DNA from: Rhyacophila brunnea | Taxonomy: Eukaryota > Arthropoda > Insecta > Trichoptera > Rhyacophilidae | Length of the DNA stretch: 64,000 bases | Assembly: GCA_022495005.1 (NCBI GenBank) | Contig: JAGYXB010001951.1 | Coordinates: 10,868,001 to 10,932,000, forward strand | Direction: 5' to 3' | Shown here: one piece after another, positions 45,337 through 55,962 of the stretch | Layout: each line of letters opens with the position of its first letter | How positions within the stretch are numbered: the first letter of the stretch is position 1 | Notes under the pieces: generated by a model | What the model saw: only the letters and a program-made list of their open reading frames with translations | Told to the model about the DNA's origin: nothing | Database searches by the model: none | Translations under genes and position numbers: made by a program

Positions 45337-46165
45337 GATTCTTATGCTTTGTCGACCATGTCCACCGCTTAGTTGTAATATAATATTCGGCCATACGGCG
45401 CCTCCAAGAATCAATGTCACTCGCCAGTCTTCTTGTATTATAATAATAAATTACCACCAAGTAAATGAAAAATATCGTGAAAGAGGCAATAATTATTACT
45501 GTACGCTCTGCAGCTCAGATATAGCAATGTAGTGGCGGACCCTTTGAAATTGCGCGACATTAAGCTTGACCTATGCTTCGATGCCGAATCGTGACAGGAT
45601 AAAGTAGGTGAGTAAGTAAGAAAGTAAGTAAACATATACCTATTACAGTTTTAATAGCGTACTTACTACAGATTATCTCTGCGTGTTTAACATTAGTAAA
45701 ATCTTATCAAAAATAATAATAGAATGTGCTTATATTTTTTTGCTTGAGAATTATGTAGATTAGGCTAAAATCTTGGTTTACAGTAGTAAATCTACTGAAA
45801 CTGAAAATAGGTTTTTCTTATATGTATCAGATAAATCACAAAGAGGGTTTTCTTGAATATAAAACTCTTTACGCATATTATAATGTGTGTGCGCAATGGA
45901 ATTTTCTTTTTTGGCGTACGGAAAAACGCGGGAAGTAGGTACCTATTATTCATTGTACCTATAACTGATTCAAATCGTTTCTTTACACGTCGAATGATCG
46001 TACAGCTTTTAAAAAAAAATTCCATGCATGAGTAACCGCGCGTACAATTTTTCATAAATCTAATATAAGGTTATTAATCATAAATATTGATTCGTATACA
46101 CTTATATATTGTTTGTGTTTCGTAAAATAGGTATTAAAAAGAATTAATGTATGCAGTTACTATTC
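45337..46165. other. No identified gene
   Basis: 45340-45600 is mildly GC-richer (gtcgaccatgtccaccgctt; cgatgccgaatcgtgacagg) and open for short runs on both strands; unrecognised, probably retroelement debris. Confidence 0.35.
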
Positions 46166-46353
46166 AATTTATTTTCAATTTCAATTTATTTATTTTGACA
46201 TATTGTGGACATTACAAATTATAAGTTTAAGACGTTCACAACATGACATAAAAAAGAGATAGATAATATGTTATTAAACAAATATGTACATACAAAAATA
46301 TTAATTATATAGGTACATGGAAATACACCGGATGAGTTAAGCAGACCCTATTT

Positions 46354-47739
46354 TTAAAATTTATAAAATAACGTCCACTTATACTCATCCTCACGTAGGT
46401 GGAATATATCAACACCCGAAGCAATTTCGTTGAACATAGTTATCGCCCTCCCAATTGGCATTACCAGTGGCAGGTTGGTTCTGCACCTTGGGAGAATAAA
46501 CAACTGATGTTCTCTATTTCTAAGATAGTTATCAGGGACACACAGGTCAACACTGCCCAGAATGGCAGAGTTCTCATTTATACCTCGTATAAGTCGAAAA
46601 AAATACATAGCTAAATAAAGATTTCTTCTAAATTGCAAACTGCAGTATGTAAGCATGCCTAAGAGAAAGTCAGTTGGATAAAGCCACGGATAGTATCCGT
46701 ACAACCTCAAATAAAGGAGTCTCAAGAATTTCTTCTGAACCCTCTCCACCATAAGGCCATACTTCAACTGATGCGGTGCCCAAACAATAGACCCACTTTC
46801 AAGTCTGCTTCGAACTAAAGAATTAAATAAAAGTTTTAATACCGTAACATCCGAAAAGACCCGGGAAGTACGCATGACGAAGCCCAACATTTTAAGCGCC
46901 TTGTTACAAATGGTAACTATATGGCTAATAAATGTCAGTTTACTCTCAAACGTAATGCCAAGATCCCTTACAGATGATATTCGTAACAGAACTCTGCCAT
47001 GCATCGAGTATTGGAAAAACAACACTTTTGAGGCTCTGGTAAACGATAAAAGATTGCATTTATCAATATTGAATTCTAGTTTGTTACGCCTGCCCCAATC
47101 TAATATATTATCTATATCAAGTTGGAGCTGACGACAATCGTCCAAGGTGACAACTTCCAAAAAGAGTTTCAAGTCATCAGCGAACAACAAAAACATAGCA
47201 TTTTTTATTACCAATGCTATGTCATTTATAAAAATCGTGAACAGCAACGGCCCTAAGTTTGAGCCCTGAGGGACACCAGAAAATGTGTTAAAGGTCTGTG
47301 ACTGATAAAGGCCGTACAATACGTATTGTTGACGGTTCCTAAAATAACTCCCGAATAGCTTCAAAAATCGATCAGACAATCCAATAAGTTGGAGTTTTTC
47401 CATCAGGACATCATGATCGACTTTGTCAAATGCTTTTGAGAAGTCATTGTAAGAACAGTCAACCTGGTGGCCTCTATCCAGGGCCGATGACACATAATTG
47501 GTAAATACCATCAGGTTAGTTTCCGTTGATCGGCCTGCTCTAAATCCATGCTGTTCATTTATTATAAATGACTCAATTTTTGGAGAAATCATGTTGTGCA
47601 TGATCATCTCAAGAACTTTTGCTGGTGCAGAGAGAACAGCTACCGGCCTGTAATTTTCCACTGATGACTCTGTACCACTCTTATGGATTGGAGTAACCTT
47701 CGACATCTTCCACGTTTCCGGAAAGATACCTGTCTCCAT
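46354..47739 (-). CDS. Reverse transcriptase domain of a CR1/Jockey-group LINE ORF2 (461 codons)
   Basis: Encodes the RNA-dependent DNA polymerase used for target-primed retrotransposition. Visible motifs: NYRPVAVLSAPAKVLE (29-44), NEQHGFRAGRSTE (61-73), motif A NDFSKAFDKVDH (98-109, Asp 99), motif B GVPQGSNLGPLLF (155-167), motif C FADD (186-189) and the thumb-side LGITFESKLTF. All catalytic aspartates (99, 188, 189) are present and no stop interrupts 461 codons, so decay is mild. The first ATG is arbitrary: the ORF was open upstream and is separated from the linker frame by a frameshift between 47740 and 47790. The C-terminus ends KWTLFYKF-stop. Full ORF2 proteins of this group are about 900-1000 residues; the endonuclease is absent, so the copy cannot move on its own. 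Confidence 0.9.
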   Translation of the reverse strand: METGIFPETWKMSKVTPIHKSGTESSVENYRPVAVLSAPAKVLEMIMHNMISPKIESFIINEQHGFRAGRSTETNLMVFTNYVSSALDRGHQVDCSYNDFSKAFDKVDHDVLMEKLQLIGLSDRFLKLFGSYFRNRQQYVLYGLYQSQTFNTFSGVPQGSNLGPLLFTIFINDIALVIKNAMFLLFADDLKLFLEVVTLDDCRQLQLDIDNILDWGRRNKLEFNIDKCNLLSFTRASKVLFFQYSMHGRVLLRISSVRDLGITFESKLTFISHIVTICNKALKMLGFVMRTSRVFSDVTVLKLLFNSLVRSRLESGSIVWAPHQLKYGLMVERVQKKFLRLLYLRLYGYYPWLYPTDFLLGMLTYCSLQFRRNLYLAMYFFRLIRGINENSAILGSVDLCVPDNYLRNREHQLFILPRCRTNLPLVMPIGRAITMFNEIASGVDIFHLREDEYKWTLFYKF

Positions 47740-47779
47740 TGTAAGATTATAAATATATGCAAGTGGGCCTTTGACAAAA

Positions 47780-48345
47780 TCAACACACCCCTTTAAAAAA
47801 ATGTAGGGACGTTATCAGGTCCCAAAGAGTGAGTATTTTTAGTTTTTTAATAAATTTTAACACATCACTCTCATCAACTGGAAAAATATCAATGGACTGG
47901 GCACCGCATGATGGCTGTCTTGACGCAGAGGCAACATCCAAATAAGGAATACTACTTGCGTAGACAGACCTGAAGTGACCAGCAAATGCTTCTGCCACTC
48001 CATGTCCGGTCACCTCTTCGCCTTTCCAACTCATCGAATCGGCATACCCGCCATCCCTTCTTAATGATTTAATATAATCCCAAAACGATTTGGGATTTTC
48101 ACGAATGCAATCTTCTACCGATTCCATATATGTTCGATAGGCCATTCGAACAGCTTGCCTCACTCTCAAGCGATAAAGGCTAAACATTTCATAGTCGCGT
48201 TGACCATGCTCAGCCTTCCAAGCTTTGTGATAGCAATGCTTGATCTGAATGTCCCCAATAATCTCTCGAGAAAACCACCTCGGGTATCGCCTTCCACCAC
48301 GACATGGCGACTTCCTTGAAAAACATTCATCAAACACATTCTTTT
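47780..48345 (-). pseudogene. LINE ORF2 linker region (between endonuclease and RT), frameshifted
   Basis: Minus-strand frame from about 48337: FDECFSRKSPCRGGRRYPRW, FSREIIGDIQIKHCYHKAWK, then ENPKSFWDYIKSLRRDGGYA and VAEAFAGHFRSVYASSIPYL, up to DESDVLKFIKKLK. NPKSFWxYIKSLR and the AFAxHFxSVY motif are typical of the segment preceding RT in CR1/Jockey LINEs. At the end the frame is lost (residues after KKLK), then RT resumes in another frame. At the start, ELTVNEIK precedes in a different frame, so a second shift lies near 48340. Together with the RT frame this was one ORF. Confidence 0.8.
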
Positions 48346-48384
48346 ATTTCGTTAACTGTCAATTCCTGGTCGAACTGCATTGTA

Positions 48385-48511
48385 TTGTTGTTTGATTTAA
48401 TAAAACGCATTTTTCTGTGGTACTTCTTCCATTTTAATAAAAAAATTAAAATTTATTTAAGTGGAACAAGTACTACAAAAAAATATTGCGTTTTATTAAA
48501 TCAAACAACAA
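48385..48511. mobile_element. Small TA-flanked MITE, 127 bp
   Basis: Arms ttgttgtttgatttaataaa acgca and its perfect reverse at the right end, flanked by TA on both sides (48383-48384 and 48512-48513). Imperfect pairing continues inward (tggtacttcttcca versus tggaacaagtacta), leaving an AT-rich loop of about 30 bases. Size and TA flanks suit a Tc1/mariner-type MITE. It is inserted at the broken 5' side of the LINE. Confidence 0.8.
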
Positions 48512-48513
48512 TA

Positions 48514-48973
48514 GTAACTATGTATTAAGTATGTTTTTAGTATAAAAATTTTTTGGTTAGTCTGTAAATATATTTAAAAATATATACTTAGGTAAACTGA
48601 TTTTTATTATTAAAAAAAAGAAAAATATTAGAGCGAGAGTGTTCAATTCAATCAAAATAATGCATTGTTTTTCAGAATAAAAGCATACTCATTCAGTAAG
48701 CAGTCTACATTAGGTATACATAACTTTGAGTGTATTAACATTTTTTTGTTTTGAGGATACTAGTGAGAATGAATATTAGTTTTATTTACAGTCTAACAAC
48801 GAGTCAAAATGTACTACTAATACCTAGGGGCGGCAGGTTATATGAAAGTATGGTGAAGCCGGCTAGTATGGCGAAAAAGTATGGTGGGGCGGGCTGGTAG
48901 CCGCCGAATTTCAGTATCTAAATAGTTATAGTACTAAATACATAAGCAATCGACTAAAGATAAAGATGTGAAT
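48514..48973. other. AT-rich DNA, small G-rich patch
   Basis: 48835-48910 has the repeated word agtatggtg/gtatggcg (aaagtatggtgaagccggct, aaaagtatggtggggcgggc), a short degenerate tandem. Nothing else. Confidence 0.4.
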
Positions 48974-49477
48974 TTACATAGCTCGAACGTAGTTATTCAA
49001 ATAATTCAAAAGAGTATTACGTAAAACACACATTAGTTCAAAAATGTGTAGATAATAAGATTTTAAAATGCCGAATACATTTTCTTCATTCTTTTTTTTT
49101 TCTTCATTTTTCGCGATACATTTAAGTTTTGATTCGACATAATAATTTTGCGAATATTTTGAACTGGACCAGTGACAAACAACGCTATTCTTTTCAATAA
49201 TCAATAAAATAATGCTTTTTAAAATCGTGAAAAAGGAAAAAAAATCTACTATCCATTGCGTAGCCAAAAATATAAATCCAACCAAACTATTACGAAGGAG
49301 CCCAGCAAATACACAGGAAATGCTTGTCCCGACTGCGATGGACTGGTAGTAATTCGTTTGAATAGCTGCTGTTCCACGCGATCCGCAAGAGAGAAGAATT
49401 CCAATAAATACTCTGTCATAGAAAAGATCCTGACATCTCAATCGTCCAACCCGTAGCTTAATCGAAGGAAGAAGCAT
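48974..49477 (-). CDS. Unrecognised 167-codon open frame with hydrophobic segments
   Basis: ATG at 49477 to stop at 48974. Residues 10-65 look protein-like (LRCQDLFYDRVFIGILLSCG, then TNYYQSIAVGTSISCVFAGL, then LRNSLVGFIFLATQWIVDFF), with hydrophobic stretches at about 22-30, 47-60 and 66-95 suggesting membrane segments, followed by a lysine/glutamate-rich part (KNEEKKKNEENVFG). The first half is GC-richer than the surroundings. I recognise no family; the antisense frame 49256-49456 covers the same patch and is equally unrecognised. Longest non-transposon frame on the minus strand. Confidence 0.3.
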   Translation of the reverse strand: MLLPSIKLRVGRLRCQDLFYDRVFIGILLSCGSRGTAAIQTNYYQSIAVGTSISCVFAGLLRNSLVGFIFLATQWIVDFFSFFTILKSIILLIIEKNSVVCHWSSSKYSQNYYVESKLKCIAKNEEKKKNEENVFGILKSYYLHIFELMCVLRNTLLNYLNNYVRAM

Positions 49478-49559
49478 CAATACAGAGGTAAAATCACAAA
49501 TACTCTTTTTTCAGACCAAAATATATGCATATGAATTGATAAATTAAGTGAACTAATAA

Positions 49560-49697
49560 TTTGAAAACATCTCATGCATATACACACTATAAAAAATCGT
49601 TTTGCAGAAAAAAAAATACGAAACTTGATGGGACTTAAACCTGTATCTACTGGATTCGCGCCAGTATGTTTTACCAATTAAACTATGGGCGCCTTAG
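49560..49697 (-). mobile_element. tRNA-like SINE (third family)
   Basis: Minus strand: GGCGCCCATAGTTTAATTGG (A-box region), CGCGAATCCAGTAGATACAG, GGTTTAAGTCCCATCAAG (B box), a T run, then AGTGTGTATATGCATGAGAT. Parallels 43392-43545. B box is one or two bases off consensus. Confidence 0.6.
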
Positions 49698-49876
49698 GTA
49701 ATTATGACGATTTTAACTAGTAGTTGTTACATGAAATTCTTATCGAATTGCGTTATATATAAGGTTGGCTATCGGTTTTAGTATATTAAATTAAGGTAAT
49801 CAATTAAATCAATTAACCGACGTCGTGGATTACTCCATATTTAATCTTTATAACGTACTAAGACTTGTTAATAATT
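49698..49876. other. AT-rich spacer
   Basis: Nothing identified. Confidence 0.35.
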
Positions 49877-50064
49877 TTAATAAACCATTAATTTTATTCT
49901 TTTATTCAACGAATAAGACACAAGATTTCAGAATGTAACATTATATACTGAATATACATTAATTCTAAAATAGATGTTTTCAAATTATGTATATTCAGTA
50001 TAATATAATGTTACATTCTGAAATCTTGTGTCTTGTTAGTTGAATAAAAGAAATAGTTTATTAA
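49877..50064. mobile_element. 188-bp near-perfect palindrome, deletion derivative of the foldback family
   Basis: Left arm: ttaataaacc, ttcttttattcaacgaataa, gacacaagatttcagaatgt, aacattatatactgaatata; the right arm from about 49996 is its reverse complement with few differences, leaving a spacer of about 28 bases. The ends (ttttattcaacgaataa) are those of the foldback elements at 9033, 32402, 41119 and 54778, but the tRNA-like blocks are gone. Confidence 0.85.
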
Positions 50065-51014
50065 GTGAACTACTTAAGGTTTTACTCATGGATCTCAATG
50101 TGCAGGTAGCACATATTCGTTAGAATTGTGACTTAAAAATAAAAATAATAACATGTACGTTCAAAGATTATTATTTTGTAGCAAAATTTATGTTAATTAA
50201 GAAAACAATTGTTTTTTTAACGCTAAGATTATGGCAAATCCTGGAGTATCCGATTAAATCCGAAAAAAATATGTCACGCGGCTCGATCGCATTGTCATTA
50301 GTATATTAAATTTGATGCTTTCAAAACCACTAAAAGTTGTTGGTTGTTTGAAATTCAATAATTTTGATTAGTAATATTATATCTACTTCAGTTTTGTAGA
50401 CAATGTAGAATATGTGGACTATGCTTATCCAAGTGTGCAATATTATATAACCCAAGATTCCATATTCTTTTAACATGCAGTTTTCATCACTGGCACTTAG
50501 ATATTAATACAAGGTGTATTGAAAAGTCAAAAAGTTCAAAAAATTCCTAGTATTTACACGACTTTAAATATGGCTGACGCAAGGTAATTTATTTTAGGCG
50601 AGAAGGTGTTTTAAATTATAATATTTAGTATTATAGTATATATTAGAGATGTCTTAAAGATAAATACATCCGCAGGGTCCGAAACTTTTTTATTGAATGA
50701 CTGAATATCATATTTACATATTATTAATTTGAAGACTGTGTTAAAATAGGAAAGCATTGAACGAAGATTACTTTAGGTAATGAAATAAATAATGCATATC
50801 TATACCTACTTCGATCAAAATATTTTCGTATATATTTCATATTATAAATCAGTGATAAATAATGAAATAATTAGACCAAAAGCTGACATAATTATATATA
50901 TGGTATCACTACCTATTTTAATGTAAATGGTTGCAATAAAAATATGCTAGTAGTTTTCTCGTAAAGCTCAGAATACCTCAAAATCATAATTAATGAATAC
51001 ACCAAAGACGTCCA
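50065..51014. other. AT-rich DNA, nothing identified
   Basis: No feature supported. Confidence 0.45.
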
Positions 51015-51219
51015 CGATAGCCGAGTGGCTTAAGCGTCGGCCTATAACGTTGAGGGTCCCAGATTTGAATCCTAGGTCTGACAAATACACATAAATTGTT
51101 TTTCAATTTGTGTTGAAGTCAGAGTATGGACCAAATAGGTTGGACAAGTGGCTAATATCTATTTTTCGTAAAAACAAATAACCATGTGGAGGCCATTATG
51201 ATTTTATTAGATTAACAGA
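51015..51219 (+). mobile_element. tRNA-derived SINE
   Basis: Head gatagccgagtggcttaagc (A box tagccgagtgg), B box gatttgaatcc (51063-51073), then ttgtttttcaatttgtgttg, gtcagagtatgga and ggttggacaagtggctaat. Same family as 4695 and 20238, on the opposite strand. The tail is truncated or diverged after ttttattaga. Confidence 0.85.
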
Positions 51220-52189
51220 CATAATGTTACCTTACGATACCGGAAATAGAGAAATAGACGAAATCACCCCATGGCAATGATTCTTGGAGGTGGATTTTGG
51301 AGGAGACCAATTAATAATCACAATGGGTTTTAGTTCCAGGTGAAGTTTTATTAGTATCTATGTAATGTGCATCTTTACTGTTAAAAACTTAAAATACATA
51401 ACTATTGCACATTTTGTTAAGATAAAATTGGGTTGAAATTTTAATTCAACATAAAGATGTGAATAAAATTGTCTGCTCTTTTTACGGAAAACATTTGGCG
51501 GAATTCTTATGAATCCGACACAACTTTTTTGACATAGTTACAATATCTCATGATGTTTCCACAGGACGTTTTGAAATTTAGTTCCACTTCGCTACACAGC
51601 TGTCACCTATAATGTTAAAGAATTTATTCTATATACACTTTTCTTTCGTCCGACGCAAAAAAATATAACTTGGTGGGCGGTGTCTATAAAAATTCTACGG
51701 GCAAGAAATTCTTTAAAAAGATGTAGGTTTTTTTTATAATGTATCTTCATAGATTTTATTAAAAAATAAATACATAATTTAAATTACAATTTCACCATGA
51801 TATTTTAAAACTGCAATATTCTTGTAATTCCTCTACATCCATATCAGACACTGTTGTTTTCCTTCTTAATTATTTGAACTTGATGTTCACTTTTTATCTT
51901 TCCGTGTTATGTACAACATGCACCTTGCCATGCAATGTTTGTTGTTCTTAGGTTTTTATTATATTGTGCATCAATGTGTAAGCACTATAAATACCCAAGT
52001 CCTATATTATGGGCAAAATTACATATTATTATATTGCATTGAACTGAAGATATAACATATTACTGGTAGCACGATATTATATTAATTACAATAAAGCAAA
52101 ATATGTAGTATTTATTTGGCACAATATAATAACTACCAGACCCGATGTTGCCCATCTTAATAAAAAAAAACTAAAATAAATCATTCATT
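51220..52189. other. AT-rich DNA, nothing identified
   Basis: 51470-51720 is slightly less AT-rich, with no open frame. Confidence 0.4.
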
Positions 52190-52620
52190 CTCACAGAGTT
52201 ATTTTTAATATTTGGCAACGTTTTTATAAGGTCGTATTCTTATTTGTCCGGTACAAATCTTGCAATCGATTTTTAACTAATTTACCGACTAGCTAGACAT
52301 TTGAAACTTTTAGAATATATCAGAACACGATGCCAATGCATTTTTTAGCCATCTTTAAGTAGAATTAAATTCATTTTCAGTTAATTCTGTTTTGTATGAA
52401 AAGTTATTTCGGAAGAAATCCGTAATCCAATCCACTATTATTGGTTGCTAAGGGGAAATTAATATGACTGTTAAAATGACATTTCAGTATTATTTCTATC
52501 AAATACAATTTTTTTTGATCGTTTAAGCTAGTCAAGTCAAGTTTAATGATTCAACAGAAAATTTAAAAACGTTGAATATAAAAAGTTCTTTTTATCTTGT
52601 AATTATTTTATTTAGTTATT
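52190..52620 (-). repeat. Dispersed repeat of unknown class (inverted copy of 10860-11360)
   Basis: Reverse complement of the copy near 11 kb; see shared words there (for example attattggttgctaagg here against ccttagcaaccaataat). No coding capacity. Confidence 0.75.
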
Positions 52621-52799
52621 TATATCACTTTTTCTACTTATATTATGATTATTATTGATATTTTTTAAACTGATTATTGGTTAAAAAGATGTTTATATAA
52701 ATAAAATTTGTGACCTACGTAATTTTCGTTTGATGTATTGAACATTGAGCATGAAATAAATACGTGTTCATTTGAATTAACTTTTAATATGTTTGTGTA
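52621..52799. other. AT-rich spacer
   Basis: Nothing identified. Confidence 0.35.
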
Positions 52800-53350
52800 T
52801 TCAAATTCAATTTTTATTTATTTTTTATAAATATATACATATATATATAGTAAACATTACAAATTATTAATTTAAGACGTTCACAACATGACATTTATAA
52901 ATAAAGAAATATTATTAAAACAGTATTATATAAAAGTTATTAAACAGTAGAAAAGTGTAAATACAAAAAAATATATAAATAAGATACAAGGAAGTATACC
53001 AAATGACCTAAGCAGATCCTATTTTAAGAATTTTTAAAACAATGCCCACCTACACTCATCATCACGCAGGTGGAATATGTCAAAATCCGAAGTGATTTGG
53101 TTTAACACAGTTATTGCCCTCCCAATTGGCATTACTAATGGCAGGTATGTTCTGCACCTTGGGAGAACAAACGACCGATGCTCCTGATTTCTAAGATAGT
53201 TATCAGGGACACAGGTCAATACTAACAATAATGCATAATTCTCATTTTCACCGCGTATAAATAATAATATATAATAAAAAATACGTTGCCAAATATAAAT
53301 ATCGTCTAGTGTTTAAACTGCAATATGTAAGCATACCTAAGAGGAAGCCA
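52800..53350 (-). mobile_element. CR1/Jockey-group LINE, 3' fragment
   Basis: Includes the 3' UTR (ttaagacgttcacaacatga) and the last about 70 codons of ORF2. A minus-strand frame 53034-53228 reads CVPDNYLRNQEHRSFVLPRC then LPLVMPIGRAITVLNQ, near-identical to the end of the RT frame at 46354 (CVPDNYLRNREHQLFILPRC). Ends near aagaggaagccagttt. Confidence 0.9.
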
Positions 53351-54777
53351 GTTTAATAAATTATTCATAATTGGGGGTTTCTCTTACTGCCGGTATTAAT
53401 TAATTATTGGTGATAACTGATAACTTTTCATTGCGGTTGGTTGTATAAACGTCTTATAACTTATTACTACCGTATTAGATTACATTATTAATAATCATTT
53501 GATACAATATGAAGGACCAAATTACTAAAATATTAATATATTTTGTGAAGCCATATAAATTTAATCAGCTATTTTTCAACATACATTTTCTTATATTCTC
53601 AATATTCGCATTCATCATTTCTTTCCACCAACCTCAAATCCCCAATTATTGTCACAAAGCCACCAGTCACGGGTCATGATCGACCGTGATGAAAGTTAAG
53701 TTTTAGTGAGCTCACGACAACTGGTGCGCGTAGGCCTGCTAAACCACTGTTTATTGATTAATTCAACTAAACAGACTGCTTCAAGATTTATCTCTAGTGA
53801 CATCAAGAAAGCGGTCGTGTTTCGTGCTTGTGATAGCTTAGCCACCATTAACTACTGAGTGACCCAAAGCGTATTTATTCGACCTTCGTTACACTAATTC
53901 TGTTACGGTTTAAGTGAACGTCGCGTCTATATCAGACCCTGTATAAATCCCCCCTCTCTAGATCCGTACTCCACCAATCCAGCATCACCCTCAAATTACA
54001 GCCCACTGCCAAAAGTGCCACCAAGCTTAAAATTAAAATATTAAACTTAAAATGTTTTGCACAATAAATCACCATCGTCCTATACAGTAAAAAATCATAC
54101 GTACCCAACGTAATCAATACATCACCAAATTTCAATTTAACAATAACTACTTCTGAGAATATTAACAGTTCTTTAATTCGTTACCTAACCAAACATACTA
54201 AAATCGTTTTTATTCTCTACTCTCAAAATCTCTGAATTTGATTTAATTTCCTAAATAATAAAGCTTTAACATAATGTTTTATCTGATACTGTGTGTACTA
54301 CAGCGAATTCAGCTAGATAACGATAGTTTACCAAAATTTCATAAACTCTACAACCATTACAAACTACGTAAGTATGATGTTTGCTATACACATTACAGAG
54401 GCTTGCTACATAATAATAATATTATCTTAGTATAGTGGAGGGTACCTACATATATGATGTGGACAATACGACAGTAGTTATGTGAGTAAGACAGCATCAT
54501 TGATAATCCCTTGGCCTCTACAAAGCTTCTACGATATCGCATATACTCTACGTCTCTATGCCGTAGAGTCTCGTACGCCTCATTAAAAATGATGACCGTG
54601 GGATTATTAAGCTTTGGTATTATTCAAATAAATGTACCTAATTACTTTTACAATTTATTTTACAATTAAAATAAAAATGTTCAAATCACTTTATTTAATT
54701 TAGTATTTTGCATAGCAAACGTTTATTTATTAAAACAAAACATGAATCTTTTAAACAGTGGATAATATATTATGTCC
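53351..54777. other. No identified gene
   Basis: 53650-53960 is mildly GC-richer. Minus frame 53932-54135 (67 codons) is unrecognised. 54520-54600 contains ctctacgtctctatgccgta, a small GC-richer patch. Confidence 0.4.
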
Positions 54778-55062
54778 AATTAACTATTTCTTTTATTTAA
54801 CGATAATTCACAAGATTTAAGAATGTACCATTCTAATTATTGAACATACATAATTTTGAAAAATACTTCTGAGAAAATATATTATAACTAATAGAAAACA
54901 TATTTTTGAAAAAAGTAAGACACCCGGCAGGAATCGCACCTGCTTCTCTTGGGTTTACGCTCCGTGCACATTGTCTACTATGCTACAAGGTGACATAATG
55001 ATTACGACAAACTTTAACTATTGGCCTTTAATACCTGCTCATCAGCGCTCTTCTATATCAAG
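54778..55062. mobile_element. Foldback element, left half with tRNA-like arm
   Basis: Left end taactatttcttttatttaa, gaatgtaccattctaattat, gaacatacataattttgaaa, tattataactaatagaaaac. tRNA-like arm on the minus strand: GTAGCATAGTAGACAATGTG, CGTAAACCCAAGAGAAGCAG, GGTGCGATTCCTGCCGGGTG (about 54912-54987). Then the centre (taatacctgctcatcagcgc). Right arm absent. Confidence 0.75.
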
Positions 55063-55849
55063 CTATTTCATCTACAACACCATCGACCCTCACATCGATA
55101 ACTCCTGTGGTGAGGTCAATACCCTACCACCTACATGACTTGGCAGGAAACCAATAATTTATAATTACAATGTATCTTGCAACATAATAATGTTGAAATA
55201 GCAGAACAAGCGATTTATGTGAATCAATCAATTTTTAACAGAAAGCTTATTTAGCAAAATAATTCAATATATATAATAATCAATTATTTATAATGTACCA
55301 AACAATTTATCATGATATGCACAAAATTGTTTATATGAAAATCAATCGTGCCTAATAATTAAAAAGTGCTTAATTGTCTAAAATTAAAATCAATTATCTA
55401 TAATTTATAAACGAGCCATGCATTACACAATAAACCTAAGCATGATTATCAAAATATTCAAGTAGTGATAACAGCATTTTCTATTGTATCGAATCACTAT
55501 AAAAACATCCAGTACATGAAAACAATATTGTCAGTCAGTTATCAAAGATTTAACCGTAAGGTTATTGTTCAACTTCGCCCGGTCGACTTCGCAATTCACC
55601 AGAACTCATACACGTGATTTCACTAGGCTAAATTATAAATCTGTAAACTTACCTGTAATAATTAAATTGATATTAATTTAGAAGGAGATAATAAAACCAG
55701 GGTTCATTTCATTCACGCATCACTCTTATTATTATTGGAGTCAAACAAACCTACCCTCCGGTTCCTTATACCATCTCCTAATCAAACTCCCACAAGTTTC
55801 GTACTAGATATTCTATGGTATTATACTGGTTCTATAATATAATATATAT
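55063..55849. other. AT-rich DNA, nothing identified
   Basis: No feature supported. Confidence 0.4.
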
Positions 55850-55962
55850 AATTTGGAAAGCTTCAGAAACATACATATGACAAAATATTTTTTGAAAAAA
55901 TTTTCGTATGGCGCGGGATTGAAATCCGTCAAACGTGTTTTATCAATTATTAATCAATCCGT
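55850..55962 (-). mobile_element. tRNA-like SINE head (same family as 6418)
   Basis: cagaaacatacatatgacaa then aaatattttttgaaaaaatt at the left, as at 6390-6430. The minus strand then reads TTGACGGATTTCAATCCCGC, a B-box-like segment. The A-box side is decayed. Confidence 0.45.

Larger units (their letters stand above)
46166..48355 (-). mobile_element. CR1/Jockey-group LINE, best copy (5' truncated)
   Basis: The order on the minus strand is: a short piece ELTVNEIK, a linker region, the RT domain, a C-terminal region, a 3' UTR (gttcacaacatgacat reversed) and an A/T-rich tail made of TTGAAA-like words. The apurinic endonuclease and ORF1 are missing. Related fragments in the window are at 7741, 11466, 14025, 26002 and 52800. 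A 127-bp MITE lies at the 5' side (48385-48511). Confidence 0.9.

Noticed and set aside
46399..47131. Plus-strand open frames over the LINE
   Set aside because: Antisense to the reverse transcriptase frame.
50520..50560. Possible mariner end (ggtgtattgaaaagtc)
   Set aside because: No matching inverted end found within a plausible distance.
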